A stretch of 64,000 nt of DNA from SIG598 sp045580875 (GTDB taxonomy: Bacteria; Bacillota; Clostridia; Oscillospirales; Acutalibacteraceae). Positions 18,075-27,591 of the stretch are shown piece by piece; the first letter of the stretch is position 1, and each line of letters opens with the position of its first letter. A program made the position numbers and the translations under genes. A model generated the notes under the pieces. The model saw only the letters and a program-made list of their open reading frames with translations. It made no database searches and was not told where the DNA came from. The stretch covers positions 1-64,000 of the forward strand of contig JAZNOP010000001.1 of assembly GCA_045580875.1 (NCBI GenBank). Direction: 5' to 3'.

Positions 18075-18115
18075 AAAAGCGCTGACAGGGATAACTCTCT
18101 GCCGGCGCTTTTTGT
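18075..18115. terminator. Bidirectional terminator between OadG-like and beta-lactamase-fold genes
   Basis: Outer arms AAAAGCGC and GCGCTTTT with inner CAGGG/CTCTG-type pairing; T runs on both strands. Both convergent genes end within 25 bases of it. Confidence 0.8.
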
Positions 18116-18130
18116 ATTTATCATTGTATT

Positions 18131-19723
18131 TTATTCTGCATTTTTCATAATTCTGCCTGTCAGCGGAATTCGCGACCTCTCCAGCACACGGGCAAAACGT
18201 TCTGACACCGGTCTGGTGATGCTTGTCAGCCCTATTACCATTTTCAGCGAATCATTTATAGATGGATCCTCCTCAAACGTACAGGTAACTATATCATCTG
18301 AAAAGCGGAACATCGCACACAGCATATGCGGTGTCTGAATCAGGCGGATATTGATCTGAAGTGTATCTGCTGCTGTCCACGCAGCATACACCTTGACCGG
18401 TATATTCCGATTTCCGATGCACAGCAGATCATCTGTATACTCTCCGTCAAAGGTAAAGCAAAGTCTGTGATCACTGCCGTCCTCATGCCATGTCATATAT
18501 GAACTGTCGTCACCGAAATCAAAACGCAGTTCATCTATTCCCATCATGGGCATATCGTAGAGATAACGCACCGCAAGCGGCACCATAGAGGAAATATTGC
18601 GCGGAAAAGTAAACACCATGCCACTGTACTGCTGCTCAGCTGTACGGCTTCTCAGCACCGCCTGAGGCACCGGTGTTGCCAATTGCTCACACCGCTGACA
18701 CAGCTCGTCATAATCGGCACCCGGGCGTGAACCCTCCGGAATTGAATCTATACAGCTCACTATTGTATCCCATAGCAGGTCGAATATCTTCATCTGCTCT
18801 GCCACGCTGGCTGTTGTAACGATGACAACGTCCTTCTCCGGCATTATAATCCCATACTGACCCATCATTCCGTCTGCTCTGCAGGACACTCCGTCAGAAT
18901 TGAGCCAGAACTGAAACCCGTATCCCGCACGGTTCTGCTCATGAGAAAACTTGTCGTCTGTATCCGTTGCTGTGTGCCGGCTGCACGCCTGAGAAACCCA
19001 GCCCTCCGGCAGTATTCTCCGTCCGCGCCACATTCCATCATCAAGGTACAGCTGACACAGCTTTGCCATATCCTCTGTACGCAGCGACAATCCCCAGCCG
19101 CCGCACTCAATGCCGAGCGGACATTTATCCCACTCCGGACGCTCTATCTCCAGCGGTTCAAACAGCCTCGGCATCAGATAGTCGACCAGACCGACTCCGG
19201 TCACTTTGCGGAGTATTGCCGAGAGCATATAAGTATTGAGGCTGTTGTATACGAATTTATCGCCCGGAAAGCTCATCAGCGGAGTATTCAGAAATCGCTG
19301 CACCCAATCGGAATGAAGCTGCATTGTCGCTTCGTTGAACAATACCGCACCTGAGGTCATATTCAGAAGATGCCGCACTGTCATCGAATAAACGCGCGCA
19401 TCTGCAGCATCACTGACACGGCGCGGAAAGAAGCTTGCCACGCGGTCGTCAAGGCTCAGCAGCCCTTCGCTCAGTGCAAAGCCGACCGCCGTAGAGGTCA
19501 CGCTCTTTCCGAATGAGTAAACGTGCTGCGGATACTCCGGCGCGTAGGGTTTCCACCAGCACTGCACAGCCGCCCTGCCATGGCGCAGAAGCATGAAGCT
19601 GTTAAGCCTGAGTCCAAGCTTTTCTGCCTGCTCAAGCATATTGATTACCGAAGCAGATGTGATTCCAACCTCCTCCGGTGTTATCTTTTCAAAAAAGCTG
19701 CCCTTCATATATCTCTGCAGCAT
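18131..19723 (-). CDS. Serine hydrolase of the beta-lactamase/PBP4* (S12) fold
   Basis: A 530-residue protein without a clear signal peptide. The first 330 residues match the class C beta-lactamase fold: the nucleophile motif is SFGK (S-x-x-K, in VYSFGKSVTST, about residue 75) and the second is YNS in FVYNSLNTYML (Y-x-N/S type). The C-terminal 200 residues form a beta-rich domain of unknown function. Two in-frame ATG codons compete; 19723 is chosen because GGGGGAAGGA lies five bases upstream, while 19741 has a weaker GGAAG. Substrate unknown: the family includes esterases, D-aminopeptidases and carboxypeptidases. It shares a terminator with the OadG-like gene. Confidence 0.85.
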   Translation of the reverse strand: MLQRYMKGSFFEKITPEEVGITSASVINMLEQAEKLGLRLNSFMLLRHGRAAVQCWWKPYAPEYPQHVYSFGKSVTSTAVGFALSEGLLSLDDRVASFFPRRVSDAADARVYSMTVRHLLNMTSGAVLFNEATMQLHSDWVQRFLNTPLMSFPGDKFVYNSLNTYMLSAILRKVTGVGLVDYLMPRLFEPLEIERPEWDKCPLGIECGGWGLSLRTEDMAKLCQLYLDDGMWRGRRILPEGWVSQACSRHTATDTDDKFSHEQNRAGYGFQFWLNSDGVSCRADGMMGQYGIIMPEKDVVIVTTASVAEQMKIFDLLWDTIVSCIDSIPEGSRPGADYDELCQRCEQLATPVPQAVLRSRTAEQQYSGMVFTFPRNISSMVPLAVRYLYDMPMMGIDELRFDFGDDSSYMTWHEDGSDHRLCFTFDGEYTDDLLCIGNRNIPVKVYAAWTAADTLQINIRLIQTPHMLCAMFRFSDDIVTCTFEEDPSINDSLKMVIGLTSITRPVSERFARVLERSRIPLTGRIMKNAE

Positions 19724-19961
19724 AATTCCTTCCCCCTGCATATAATCTTCCAGAAAAGCAAAAAATTCGTTAACACAGGTCTTTTGTATTGCCTGATATA
19801 AAATAATGGTTTATAATTAATAAATACTCATGCTATTATTTGCCGGTATATTCTTCCGTATCCTTAATTCACAAAAATTCTATAGCAGAATTATTAAACC
19901 AGCATTAATTCGGTGCTGTTCAGTTATTATACCGGAATGATAAACGGAAAAAGGTGTTATT

Positions 19962-21659
19962 ATGCGCTGTGAATTCAAACGAATAATTTCTATGCTGCTT
20001 GCAGTTGTGCTTATGCTCGGCTGCTTCAATACGCTTGCGCTTGCCGATGACAAAAAGACCGGTCACGGCATGGCAGAATGGGCGCTGCGCGCTTACAACG
20101 AGGGCTGGAAATATGTCTTCGGCGGCTCTGTCGAGGGTACTGTTGACTGCTCCGGACTGATCCGCTCATACATAAACGGCGGCGGCGGTGCAAAGGCACT
20201 GCTCGATGCTTCACAGGAATCAGGTGACATTGCAGATATGCCCAATGTCATAGGTCTCGGCCTGTGGTGCGACGGTCACGCAGGCGTTTATGTCGGCAAG
20301 AACGAAAGCGGTGTCAACATGGCTGTTGACGCAAGAAACTCGCGCGTAAATGTTGTCTACTCTACCATGGACAGCCGCTCGTGGAACCCCTGGGTAAAAT
20401 GGTTCAAGATCCAGGGCGTTGAATATCCCACAACCGGCTGGGAGGAATACAACGGCAAGACATATTACTACCACAACGGCGAATTTGTTACCGGTTACTT
20501 TACTGTCGACGGTCAGCTTTATGATTTCGGTCAGTCGGGTGCTCTTATCGGCAAGGCTGATCCTGACAGCACCACTACCGCAAAAAAGACTACAACTACA
20601 ACCACTGCAACTACCACCAAAAAGACAACCACTGCCACAACAACCACCGCGGCAACCACCGCAAAGAAAACCACAGCAGCAACCACAACGGCTGCGCCCA
20701 CCGGCTCGCTCCGTCTGGGTGCCACCGGTGACAGGGTCGCCGAGATACAGCGCAGACTTATCGAACTGGGCTACATGAATGTTGAGGCAACCGGTTATTT
20801 CGGTCAGAAGACCTATGATGCACTTCGCAGCTTCCAGCGCGCCGCCGGACTTTCGGCTGACGGTGTTGCAGGCAAGAAAACAGTAGAGGCACTGTTTGCG
20901 GCTGACGCTCCGAAATACACCACCACAACCCGCACAACCACTACCACCACAACAACGACTGTGACAACCACAACCACTACGACAACTACCGCCGCAAAAC
21001 CTGACGATTCCAGTGAGGATGGCGGTAAAACAACAGCTTCAACTACCGCTCAGACCACAACAACCACGGTTACCACCACTGCACCGACCGAGCCTTTGCC
21101 TGAATACGAGCTGCTTTACACAACGCTTGATTTTGGAGCATCCGGCGAATCGGTCATCACTCTGCAGTCACGACTGACCGAGCTTGGCTACTACGACCAG
21201 CAGATAAGCACCTATTACGGCGCATTCACCCGTCTGGCTGTAATGTCATTCCAGCTTAAGATCGGGCTTCCTGCTACAGGCACTGCTGATGCGCAGACTC
21301 AGTGGTATCTTTACATGGACAGCGCTCCGGCTTCTGATGCCGAATTTGACAGCAGTATGCTTTTCTCCGAGGAAGAGCTTGCCATGGACGGCGGAGAGCT
21401 GCTGACAGACGAGCCTGTATCCGACTCGGATATTTCTGACGGACAGAGCGTTTCGCTTTCTCCTTCTGTCGGCATAGACGGACTCAACACCCAGTCTGAT
21501 ATCTCCGGATTCCTTTCCGAGCACGGCGGAGACAGCGCTCTGCAGACGCTGGGTATCTTCGGTTTCTCCAATCCTGCGGTCACAATTTACCGCGGTGGAA
21601 AGAGCTACCGCCTCAGCGATGAACTGCAGGAAGCAATCGATGACTGCGCATTCTTCTGA
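19962..21659 (+). CDS. Secreted NlpC/P60 hydrolase with two peptidoglycan-binding domains
   Basis: A 565-residue exported cell-wall enzyme. Order: signal peptide (1-28, ending ALAD), NlpC/P60 cysteine peptidase domain (about 35-150; nucleophile in VDCSGL, His in DGHAGVYVG), a short Trp/Tyr/Gly-rich repeat like a choline-binding or glucan-binding unit (EEYNGKTYYYHNGEF), a Thr/Lys-rich linker, PG_binding_1 domain 1 (LGATGDRVAEIQRRL), a second almost pure Thr linker, PG_binding_1 domain 2 (ASGESVITLQSRL), and an acidic tail. It should cleave stem peptides, probably the D-Glu-diamino acid bond. The Thr linkers resemble those of Ruminococcus secreted enzymes. ATG 19962 is preceded by AAAAAGGTG. 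Confidence 0.92.
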   Translation: MRCEFKRIISMLLAVVLMLGCFNTLALADDKKTGHGMAEWALRAYNEGWKYVFGGSVEGTVDCSGLIRSYINGGGGAKALLDASQESGDIADMPNVIGLGLWCDGHAGVYVGKNESGVNMAVDARNSRVNVVYSTMDSRSWNPWVKWFKIQGVEYPTTGWEEYNGKTYYYHNGEFVTGYFTVDGQLYDFGQSGALIGKADPDSTTTAKKTTTTTTATTTKKTTTATTTTAATTAKKTTAATTTAAPTGSLRLGATGDRVAEIQRRLIELGYMNVEATGYFGQKTYDALRSFQRAAGLSADGVAGKKTVEALFAADAPKYTTTTRTTTTTTTTTVTTTTTTTTTAAKPDDSSEDGGKTTASTTAQTTTTTVTTTAPTEPLPEYELLYTTLDFGASGESVITLQSRLTELGYYDQQISTYYGAFTRLAVMSFQLKIGLPATGTADAQTQWYLYMDSAPASDAEFDSSMLFSEEELAMDGGELLTDEPVSDSDISDGQSVSLSPSVGIDGLNTQSDISGFLSEHGGDSALQTLGIFGFSNPAVTIYRGGKSYRLSDELQEAIDDCAFF

Positions 21660-21676
21660 TTTGAACCACCAACACA

Positions 21677-21710
21677 GATACCGCCTGTTTTTCAGACGGT
21701 ATCTTTTTTT
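21677..21710 (+). terminator. Terminator after the NlpC/P60 gene
   Basis: Arms GATACCGCCTG and CAGACGGTATC (one mismatch) followed by seven T. Confidence 0.85.
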
Positions 21711-21865
21711 ATTGACTCATAATAAAGCGCACCGCTGACACCGTCAGCCTTATGCCGACTGTCAAAATATACAATATCATGTGACACCCGACAAAAACAT
21801 CCATTGATAAGCTATAATGGACAACCTCAAATGGTGACAATATGGTAACAAATCGCCCCCAGCTC

Positions 21866-21894
21866 TTGATTTGACCGTAAAATGCATATATAAT
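21866..21894 (+). promoter_or_regulatory. Promoter of the sugar transferase gene
   Basis: TTGATT (21866-21871) and TATAAT (21889-21894) are 17 bases apart. The remaining bases of this 290-base gap show only the upstream terminator. Confidence 0.65.
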
Positions 21895-21952
21895 CTGTTC
21901 GAAAAAGAAATTGGCTAACTGTATCCTATACCAAGTGAGAGGAGGGAAGACA

Positions 21953-22633
21953 TTGATAAACTACCGCGAAACATCACCGGAAATTGCATACGCTGTACGC
22001 CGGAGCGAAAGACGGGCGGCTATGCGCGATGAGGTCAGAATAGCCTGCTACTCTGCAATAAAGCGCGCATTCGACATAGTTGTCTCGCTTATCGGCATAA
22101 TCCTCACTGCTCTTCCCATGGCTATTATCTCACTGATTATAAGCGCCGATTCAAAGGGCTGCGCTATTTTCAGCCAGCGTCGTGTCGGACTTGACGGAAA
22201 GCTTTTCAATGTCTATAAATTCCGCACAATGTACACCTTCACTCCCAGCGAGACAGCGACAAGCGACCTTCACGACCCCTATCGCTATATCACACGTGTC
22301 GGCGCATTCCTCCGCCGCACCAGCCTTGACGAGCTGCCTCAGCTTTTCAACGTGCTCAAGGGCGATATGAGCCTTGTCGGTCCCCGTCCCCTCATTGCAC
22401 GTGAGCATGAAATACATTATCTGCGTAAAAAAGCAAATGTTTACACTGTCCGTCCGGGTATAACCGGCTGGGCTCAGATAAACGGACGCGACGATGTTTC
22501 TGTATACGAAAAGGTCCGCCTTGATGCAGAATATGTCGACAACCGCTCTCTCTGGTTTGACCTTTGCATTCTTGTAAAGACAGTTCTGGTCGTATTCCGC
22601 AAGGACGGCTACCGCGAGGGCTCTGCTGACTGA
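21953..22633 (+). CDS. Undecaprenyl-phosphate sugar phosphotransferase
   Basis: A 226-residue bacterial sugar transferase (WcaJ/PglC-like, PF02397) that starts a surface glycan by moving a sugar-1-phosphate onto undecaprenyl phosphate. It has a single N-terminal membrane segment (IVVSLIGIILTALPMAIISLII, quoted in part), then the cytoplasmic catalytic core: SQRRVGLDGKLFNVYKFRTM quoted as QRRVGLDGK and YKFRTM, RRTSLDELPQ, and LVGPRPL. The start is TTG 21953, because GAGAGGAGGG lies seven bases upstream; an earlier in-frame TTG lacks one. No other glycan genes lie next to it, unusual for this class. Confidence 0.92.
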   Translation: MINYRETSPEIAYAVRRSERRAAMRDEVRIACYSAIKRAFDIVVSLIGIILTALPMAIISLIISADSKGCAIFSQRRVGLDGKLFNVYKFRTMYTFTPSETATSDLHDPYRYITRVGAFLRRTSLDELPQLFNVLKGDMSLVGPRPLIAREHEIHYLRKKANVYTVRPGITGWAQINGRDDVSVYEKVRLDAEYVDNRSLWFDLCILVKTVLVVFRKDGYREGSAD

Positions 22634-22644
22634 CAATTGCATTA

Positions 22645-22687
22645 AAGGCTCCGGCTGCCGGACATACGGCGGGCGGAGCCTTTGTTT
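22645..22687 (+). terminator. Terminator of the sugar transferase gene
   Basis: Arms AAAGGCTCCG and CGGAGCCTTT with a GC-rich interior, followed by GTTTTAG. Confidence 0.8.
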
Positions 22688-22762
22688 TAGCCGTTTTCGT
22701 CCGTCATTGCATCAAATGTAATGTTTTTTATATACTGATTAATATATAATCCAAAATATAAG

Positions 22763-22791
22763 TTGATTTTATCGACAAATTATGATAGCAT
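22763..22791 (+). promoter_or_regulatory. Possible xpt promoter
   Basis: TTGATT (22763-22768) and TAGCAT (22786-22791) are 17 bases apart. Downstream, GCCGACA (22814-22820) and TGTCGGC (22850-22856) could pair, followed by TTTATCTTTT, a weak attenuator-like hairpin. No purine riboswitch motif is present. Confidence 0.4.
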
Positions 22792-22884
22792 ATCTATATA
22801 TTATCAATCACTCGCCGACAGCTCTTCCACTATTTTTCAGTCGCAGATTTGTCGGCTTTATCTTTTATGATTGTGGGTGTTCTG

Positions 22885-23457
22885 ATGCAATTACTTGAGC
22901 AGAGAATAATCAAAGACGGAAAAATCGGTGCCGGTGACGTCCTTAAGGTTGACAGCTTTCTCAACCATCAGATCGACGTTGCTTTCATCAGCGAACTCGG
23001 GCGTGAATTTTACCGTCTGTTTGCCGACTGCGGCGTCAACAAGATTCTTACCATTGAGGCTTCCGGTATTGGTGTGGCGTGTCTTGCGGCGATGCACTTC
23101 AACGTACCTGTTGTTTTTGCAAAGAAGAGCAAGACGGTCAACATCAGCGGCGATGTATACACCTCACAGGTATATTCCTACACCCACAAGACAACGAACA
23201 CCATAATGGTCTCCAAGGACTTCCTCTCCCCTGAGGACAACATTCTCATCATTGACGACTTCCTTGCAAACGGACAGGCTCTTCTCGGTCTGCTTGATGT
23301 TGCCAAATCTGCAGGCGCAAGCGTTGCCGGCGTAGGTATCGTCATCGAAAAGGCGTATCAGGCAGGCGGAAATAAGATTCGCGAGATGGGTGTTCGTGTT
23401 GAGTCGCTGGCACGCATTGAATCAATGAGTGTCGAAGGCGGCGTAAAATTCTGCTGA
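22885..23457 (+). CDS. xpt: Xanthine phosphoribosyltransferase
   Basis: Converts xanthine and PRPP to XMP in purine salvage. The 190-residue protein matches the Bacillus Xpt family along its length: LKVDSFLNHQID (about 23-34), TIEASGIG, PVVFAKK, and the PRPP-binding motif ILIIDDFLANGQA (about 124-136). ATG 22885 is chosen over an upstream in-frame ATG because the family starts with a short leader before LLEQRI; the binding site is weak (GTGGGTG). The next genes encode a BMP-type ABC uptake system, so salvage and uptake of purines sit together. Confidence 0.95.
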   Translation: MQLLEQRIIKDGKIGAGDVLKVDSFLNHQIDVAFISELGREFYRLFADCGVNKILTIEASGIGVACLAAMHFNVPVVFAKKSKTVNISGDVYTSQVYSYTHKTTNTIMVSKDFLSPEDNILIIDDFLANGQALLGLLDVAKSAGASVAGVGIVIEKAYQAGGNKIREMGVRVESLARIESMSVEGGVKFC

Positions 23458-23530
23458 TTCTGGCTGTTTTTTCTGATTATCATTAAGTGCTGTCAGGCAA
23501 AAACTAATCAGGTATACATTCTGTTATCCG

Positions 23531-23556
23531 GCAGAGAAGCATTAAGCTTCTTCTGC
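23531..23556 (+). promoter_or_regulatory. Leader hairpin before the BMP lipoprotein gene
   Basis: Arms GCAGAGAAGC and GCTTCTTCTGC (one bulge) around a 5-base loop, 36 bases before the start codon. No T run follows, so mRNA stability is more likely than termination. Confidence 0.35.
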
Positions 23557-23592
23557 TGAATAAAATTATTATTTATTTGGAGGTAGATTCCC

Positions 23593-24765
23593 ATGGCAAA
23601 GAAAATTCTTGTCGCTATCATGGCACTGGCACTCCTCCTCACCGTATTCGCAGGCTGCGCTGGCAATGGCGCTGCAGGCGGCGCTATCTCGGTTGAGGAC
23701 ATCAAGATCGGTGTTGTTCACATTGGCGACCCCGCAGACGGCTCCGGCTATTCCTACACTCATGACCTCGGTATCCAGGGCATGCAGAAGAACCTCGGCC
23801 TCCGCGACGATCAGATCGTTCGCCAGCTGAACATCAATGACAGCGACAGCGCTGCAACCAAGACCGCTATTGAGGACTGCATCGCTCAGGGCTGCAACCT
23901 CATCTTCACCACCAGCTACGGTTACATGGATGTTACCGAGGAGCTCGCAGCTGAGTATCCCAACATCTACTTCTCCCACGGTACTGGTTACAAGTCCAAC
24001 GGTGTTAACTTCAACAACTACTTCGGCCGTATCTATCAGGCTCGTTTCCTCGCCGGCATCGCTGCCGGTCTGAAGACCGAGTCCGACAAGATCGGTTATG
24101 TTGCTGCTTACGGCACCGAGCTTGCTGAGACCTGCTCCGGCATCAACGCATTCGCTCTTGGCGTACAGTCTGTCAATCCTGACGCTGTTGTTTACGTCAA
24201 GACCCTCAACTCCTGGTTTGATCCGGCAAATGAGACTGCTTATGCAGAGGCTCTCATCAACTTCGGCTGCGACGTTATCGCTCAGCACTGCGATACCGCT
24301 AACCCCCAGATCGCTGCTCAGACTGCAGGCGTTTTCGGCTGCGGCTACAACAGCGATATGACTCCGCAGGCTCCTGCAGCTCATCTCACCGCTCCTATCT
24401 GGAACTGGGATGTTTACTACACTGCAGCTGCTGAGGCTGTCATCAACGGCACCTGGGCTGATTTCGGCAACTACTACGGCGGTCTTAAGGAAGGCTTCGT
24501 AGACGTTTCTGCTCTCTCTGACAACTGCGTAGCAGGTACTCAGGAGCGCATCGACGCTGCTAAGGCTCTCATGATCAACGGCGAGTGGGATGTATTCTCC
24601 GGCGTTAAGGTAACCTTCGATGCTGACGGCAACATCGTTACCACTGATGCTGACCTCGTTGACAATCAGGGCAATGTTATCGTTGCTGCTGGCGGCGCTT
24701 CCGTTGAGGATTCCGTCATCACCGGCACAATGAACTACTTTGTTAAGGGCGTTGAGCTCAACTAA
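23593..24765 (+). CDS. BMP-family substrate-binding lipoprotein
   Basis: A 390-residue extracytoplasmic receptor of the basic membrane protein (BMP/PnrA) family, which captures purine nucleosides for an ABC importer. The signal peptide ends in the lipobox FAGC (Cys at residue 22). The mature protein begins with a Gly/Ala-rich stretch, then IKIGVVHIGDPADGSGYSY, typical of the family's first strand, and TSYGYMDV for the second lobe. TTGGAGGTAG precedes ATG 23593. Very strong codon bias and a good ribosome binding site suggest high expression. A stable hairpin separates it from the ATPase-permease gene, as often seen where the receptor must be in excess. Confidence 0.94.
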   Translation: MAKKILVAIMALALLLTVFAGCAGNGAAGGAISVEDIKIGVVHIGDPADGSGYSYTHDLGIQGMQKNLGLRDDQIVRQLNINDSDSAATKTAIEDCIAQGCNLIFTTSYGYMDVTEELAAEYPNIYFSHGTGYKSNGVNFNNYFGRIYQARFLAGIAAGLKTESDKIGYVAAYGTELAETCSGINAFALGVQSVNPDAVVYVKTLNSWFDPANETAYAEALINFGCDVIAQHCDTANPQIAAQTAGVFGCGYNSDMTPQAPAAHLTAPIWNWDVYYTAAAEAVINGTWADFGNYYGGLKEGFVDVSALSDNCVAGTQERIDAAKALMINGEWDVFSGVKVTFDADGNIVTTDADLVDNQGNVIVAAGGASVEDSVITGTMNYFVKGVELN

Positions 24766-24786
24766 TCTGCAATAACTGACTTTTTT

Positions 24787-24825
24787 CGTTGAAGGAGCGT
24801 CGATTTTTCGGTGCTCCTTCAACGG
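24787..24825 (+). promoter_or_regulatory. Intercistronic hairpin between receptor and transporter genes
   Basis: Arms CGTTGAAGGAGC and GCTCCTTCAACG are perfect 12-bp complements around a short loop. T's precede but do not follow it, so it probably protects the 3' end of the receptor mRNA or causes partial termination rather than full termination. Confidence 0.6.
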
Positions 24826-24870
24826 GATTTCCCCCATAATTTATTTTATCAAGGAAGTAGGGAAAATCGA

Positions 24871-27591
24871 GTGGCACATGATACCTTTGCTATTGAACTG
24901 AAGGGCATTACCAAAACCTTTGGCACCGTAGTTGCCAACGATGCCATAGACCTTTGCGTCAAGCGCGGCGAGATTCTCGCTCTGCTGGGCGAAAACGGTT
25001 CAGGCAAAACAACTCTTATGAATATGCTGTCAGGTATTTACAAGCCGGACAGCGGCGAAATATTCGTTGACGGCAAAGCTGTTACCATCAATTCACCGGA
25101 GGATTCCAAGGCTCTGCGCATTGGCATGGTGCATCAGCACTTCAAGCTGGTCGAAAAATTCACCGCAGGCGACAACATCTGGATATCCGCCGGCGAGGAG
25201 AACGATCCGATTCTTCGCGATGCTCGCTATGACAAAATCGCACAGTTCAGCCAGAAATACGGCTTCAATCTCGATCCGCGCAAGCTTATCTGTGATATGT
25301 CAGTCAGTGAGAAGCAGACCGTTGAAATTCTCAAGGTACTTTACAACGGTGCTGACATACTGATTCTTGACGAGCCGACAGCTGTTCTGACTCTGCAGGA
25401 AACACGCCGTCTTTTCTCCATACTCCGCAGAATGAGAGACAACGGCTGTGCTATTGTCATCATCACCCACAAGCTCAATGAGGTTTTGGAATTGAGCGAC
25501 CGCGTCACCATACTGCGTAAGGGTAAGAGTATCGACACTGTCGAAACTGCAGGTACCAACGCCAAGGAGCTCACCGAGCTGATGGTCGGTCACGCTGTCG
25601 ACCTCGAAATCGAGCGTCCGCAGGTAAAGGCCGGCAAAACCCTTCTGCGCCTGGACGGTCTGACTGTCCGGAACGAAGAAGGCGCTCTTGCTCTTGACGA
25701 TATACACGCTGATATACGCTGCGGCGAAATCCTCGGCGTTGCCGGTGTATCCGGCTGCGGTCAGAAGGAGCTGTGCGAGGCCATCGCAGGACTCCTTCCC
25801 GTTGAAAAAGGAAAGATTCTCTACAAGGGAGAGGACATCACCGGACAGACTCCGCGTGAGATAATCGATCACGGCATCAGCATGAGTTTCATTCCTGAGG
25901 ACCGTCTCGGAATGGGTCTTGCTGCATCTATGGGCATCACCGGCAACATGATGCTCAAGAACTACCGCAGCACAAAGGGTATGTTCGTTGACTACGCCTC
26001 TGCAAAGCAGCAGGCTGACAAGATTATCGAGCAGCTCGAAATCTCCACACCGTCAACCGAGACCCCTGTCCGCCGTCTCTCCGGCGGTAACGTTCAGAAG
26101 GTACTTCTCGGACGTGAGATGCTCGCTGACCCCAACGTTATCATTACTGCTTATCCGGTAAGAGGACTTGATATCAACTCCTCCTATACCATTTACAATA
26201 TCCTCAATGAGGAAAAGAAAAAGGGCACAGCTATCCTGTACGTCGGTGAAGACCTTGACGTCATGCTCGAGCTCTGTGACCGCATACTGGTTCTCTGCCA
26301 CGGCAAAGTCACCGGTGTTGTCGATGCAAAGAAGGCAACAAAGGAGCAGCTCGGACTGCTTATGACCGATGCAAACAGCCAGCAGAAGCTTGTTGACGAA
26401 GAGGAACGCACCAAGGCGCTCCAGCCCGATTTCACCATTCACACTCCGAAGGCTGAAACAGAAGAAGCTCCGAAGAAAAAAGGCTTCAGCCTGCCGCAGA
26501 TACAGATTTCCAAGCGCGGTGACCTTACCACAAAGCAGTCTGCAATCTACTATACCCTTGCGGTTCTTGCAGCACTTATTATCGGTGGTCTTTTCATTGC
26601 TGTAAACGGCGTTAATCCCATCGCCTATTTCGGCACTGTAGCCACCGGCTGCTTCAACAACACAATTTATCTGCGCGGCTTCATTCGTACCATCATTCCG
26701 CTTATCATTACCTCTCTCGGTGTTGCTGCTGCATTCAAGATGAAGTTCTGGAACATAGGTGCAAACGGTCAGTTTATCATCGGCGCGATTTCAGCTGCAA
26801 CGGTTGGTCTTGCCTGCGATGATGCACTTCCCCGCTGGCTCACACTCCTGCTGATGGCAGTTGCCGGCACCATAGGCGGCGGTCTCTTCGGTCTTGTACC
26901 GGCACTGTGCAAGATCAAGTTCGGCACCAGTGAGACACTGCTTACCCTGATGTTCAACTACGTTGCATTCTATCTTCTCACCTACCTCAAGAACCTGATG
27001 TTCTACCGCAAGCTGTCGGCTACCGGCGAGGTATTCCGTCCTGACTTCCGTCAGCTGCCCCAGTCGGCATGGCTTTACGAGATGAAATTCGGAACACTTT
27101 CGATTGACATCTCGCTCATCTTCGCGCTTCTCCTCGTCGGTCTCTTCTTTGTATACTTCAAGCATTCCAAGCAGGGCTACGAGGTTTCCGTTGTCGGTGA
27201 CAGCCAGAACACCGCACGTTATGCCGGTATGAACGTCAAGGGCATAATCCTGCGCACCATGTTCATCAGCTCGGCTATCGTCGGCTTCGCAGGTATGCTT
27301 CAGGTTTCCGGCTCGGCTACCAGCCACACCCTCGGCGACAGCATCACCAGCGATGTCGGCTGGACCGCTGTTATCGTTTCCTGGCTCGCAAAGCTTAATC
27401 CCTTCGGTATTCTCATTGTTTCCTTCCTGCTGGGTATCCTGCAGAAGGGCTCGGCCGTTGCGGAGAATGTCTACCACATTTCTTCCGCAGCTTCCGACAT
27501 ACTCGAAGGCATTATCCTCTTTGCTGTACTGGCAGCTGATTTCTTCATCAACTACAAACTTGTTATCAAAAAGAAAGGAGGCAGCAACTGA
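24871..27591 (+). CDS. Fused ABC ATPase-permease of a nucleoside (BMP) importer
   Basis: A 906-residue protein that joins two components normally encoded separately. Residues 1-510 are a double ATPase of the NupA/YufO (simple-sugar type) family: Walker A GENGSGKTT, Walker B ILILDEPTA, then a second half with GVSGCGQKE in place of Walker A and signature LSGGNVQK. Residues about 570-900 are a permease (NupB/YufP-like) with about ten helices and the conserved GAASGQF-like loop NIGANGQFIIGA. A charged linker (residues about 520-560, KAETEEAPKKK) joins them. The start is GTG 24871 with AAGGAAGTAGGGA upstream. It overlaps the next permease gene as TGATG. Confidence 0.9.
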   Translation: MAHDTFAIELKGITKTFGTVVANDAIDLCVKRGEILALLGENGSGKTTLMNMLSGIYKPDSGEIFVDGKAVTINSPEDSKALRIGMVHQHFKLVEKFTAGDNIWISAGEENDPILRDARYDKIAQFSQKYGFNLDPRKLICDMSVSEKQTVEILKVLYNGADILILDEPTAVLTLQETRRLFSILRRMRDNGCAIVIITHKLNEVLELSDRVTILRKGKSIDTVETAGTNAKELTELMVGHAVDLEIERPQVKAGKTLLRLDGLTVRNEEGALALDDIHADIRCGEILGVAGVSGCGQKELCEAIAGLLPVEKGKILYKGEDITGQTPREIIDHGISMSFIPEDRLGMGLAASMGITGNMMLKNYRSTKGMFVDYASAKQQADKIIEQLEISTPSTETPVRRLSGGNVQKVLLGREMLADPNVIITAYPVRGLDINSSYTIYNILNEEKKKGTAILYVGEDLDVMLELCDRILVLCHGKVTGVVDAKKATKEQLGLLMTDANSQQKLVDEEERTKALQPDFTIHTPKAETEEAPKKKGFSLPQIQISKRGDLTTKQSAIYYTLAVLAALIIGGLFIAVNGVNPIAYFGTVATGCFNNTIYLRGFIRTIIPLIITSLGVAAAFKMKFWNIGANGQFIIGAISAATVGLACDDALPRWLTLLLMAVAGTIGGGLFGLVPALCKIKFGTSETLLTLMFNYVAFYLLTYLKNLMFYRKLSATGEVFRPDFRQLPQSAWLYEMKFGTLSIDISLIFALLLVGLFFVYFKHSKQGYEVSVVGDSQNTARYAGMNVKGIILRTMFISSAIVGFAGMLQVSGSATSHTLGDSITSDVGWTAVIVSWLAKLNPFGILIVSFLLGILQKGSAVAENVYHISSAASDILEGIILFAVLAADFFINYKLVIKKKGGSN

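Noticed and set aside
22690..22884. Purine riboswitch upstream of xpt
   Set aside because: The conserved loops and TATAA-flanked three-stem core of the purine aptamer are absent; only a weak hairpin is visible.
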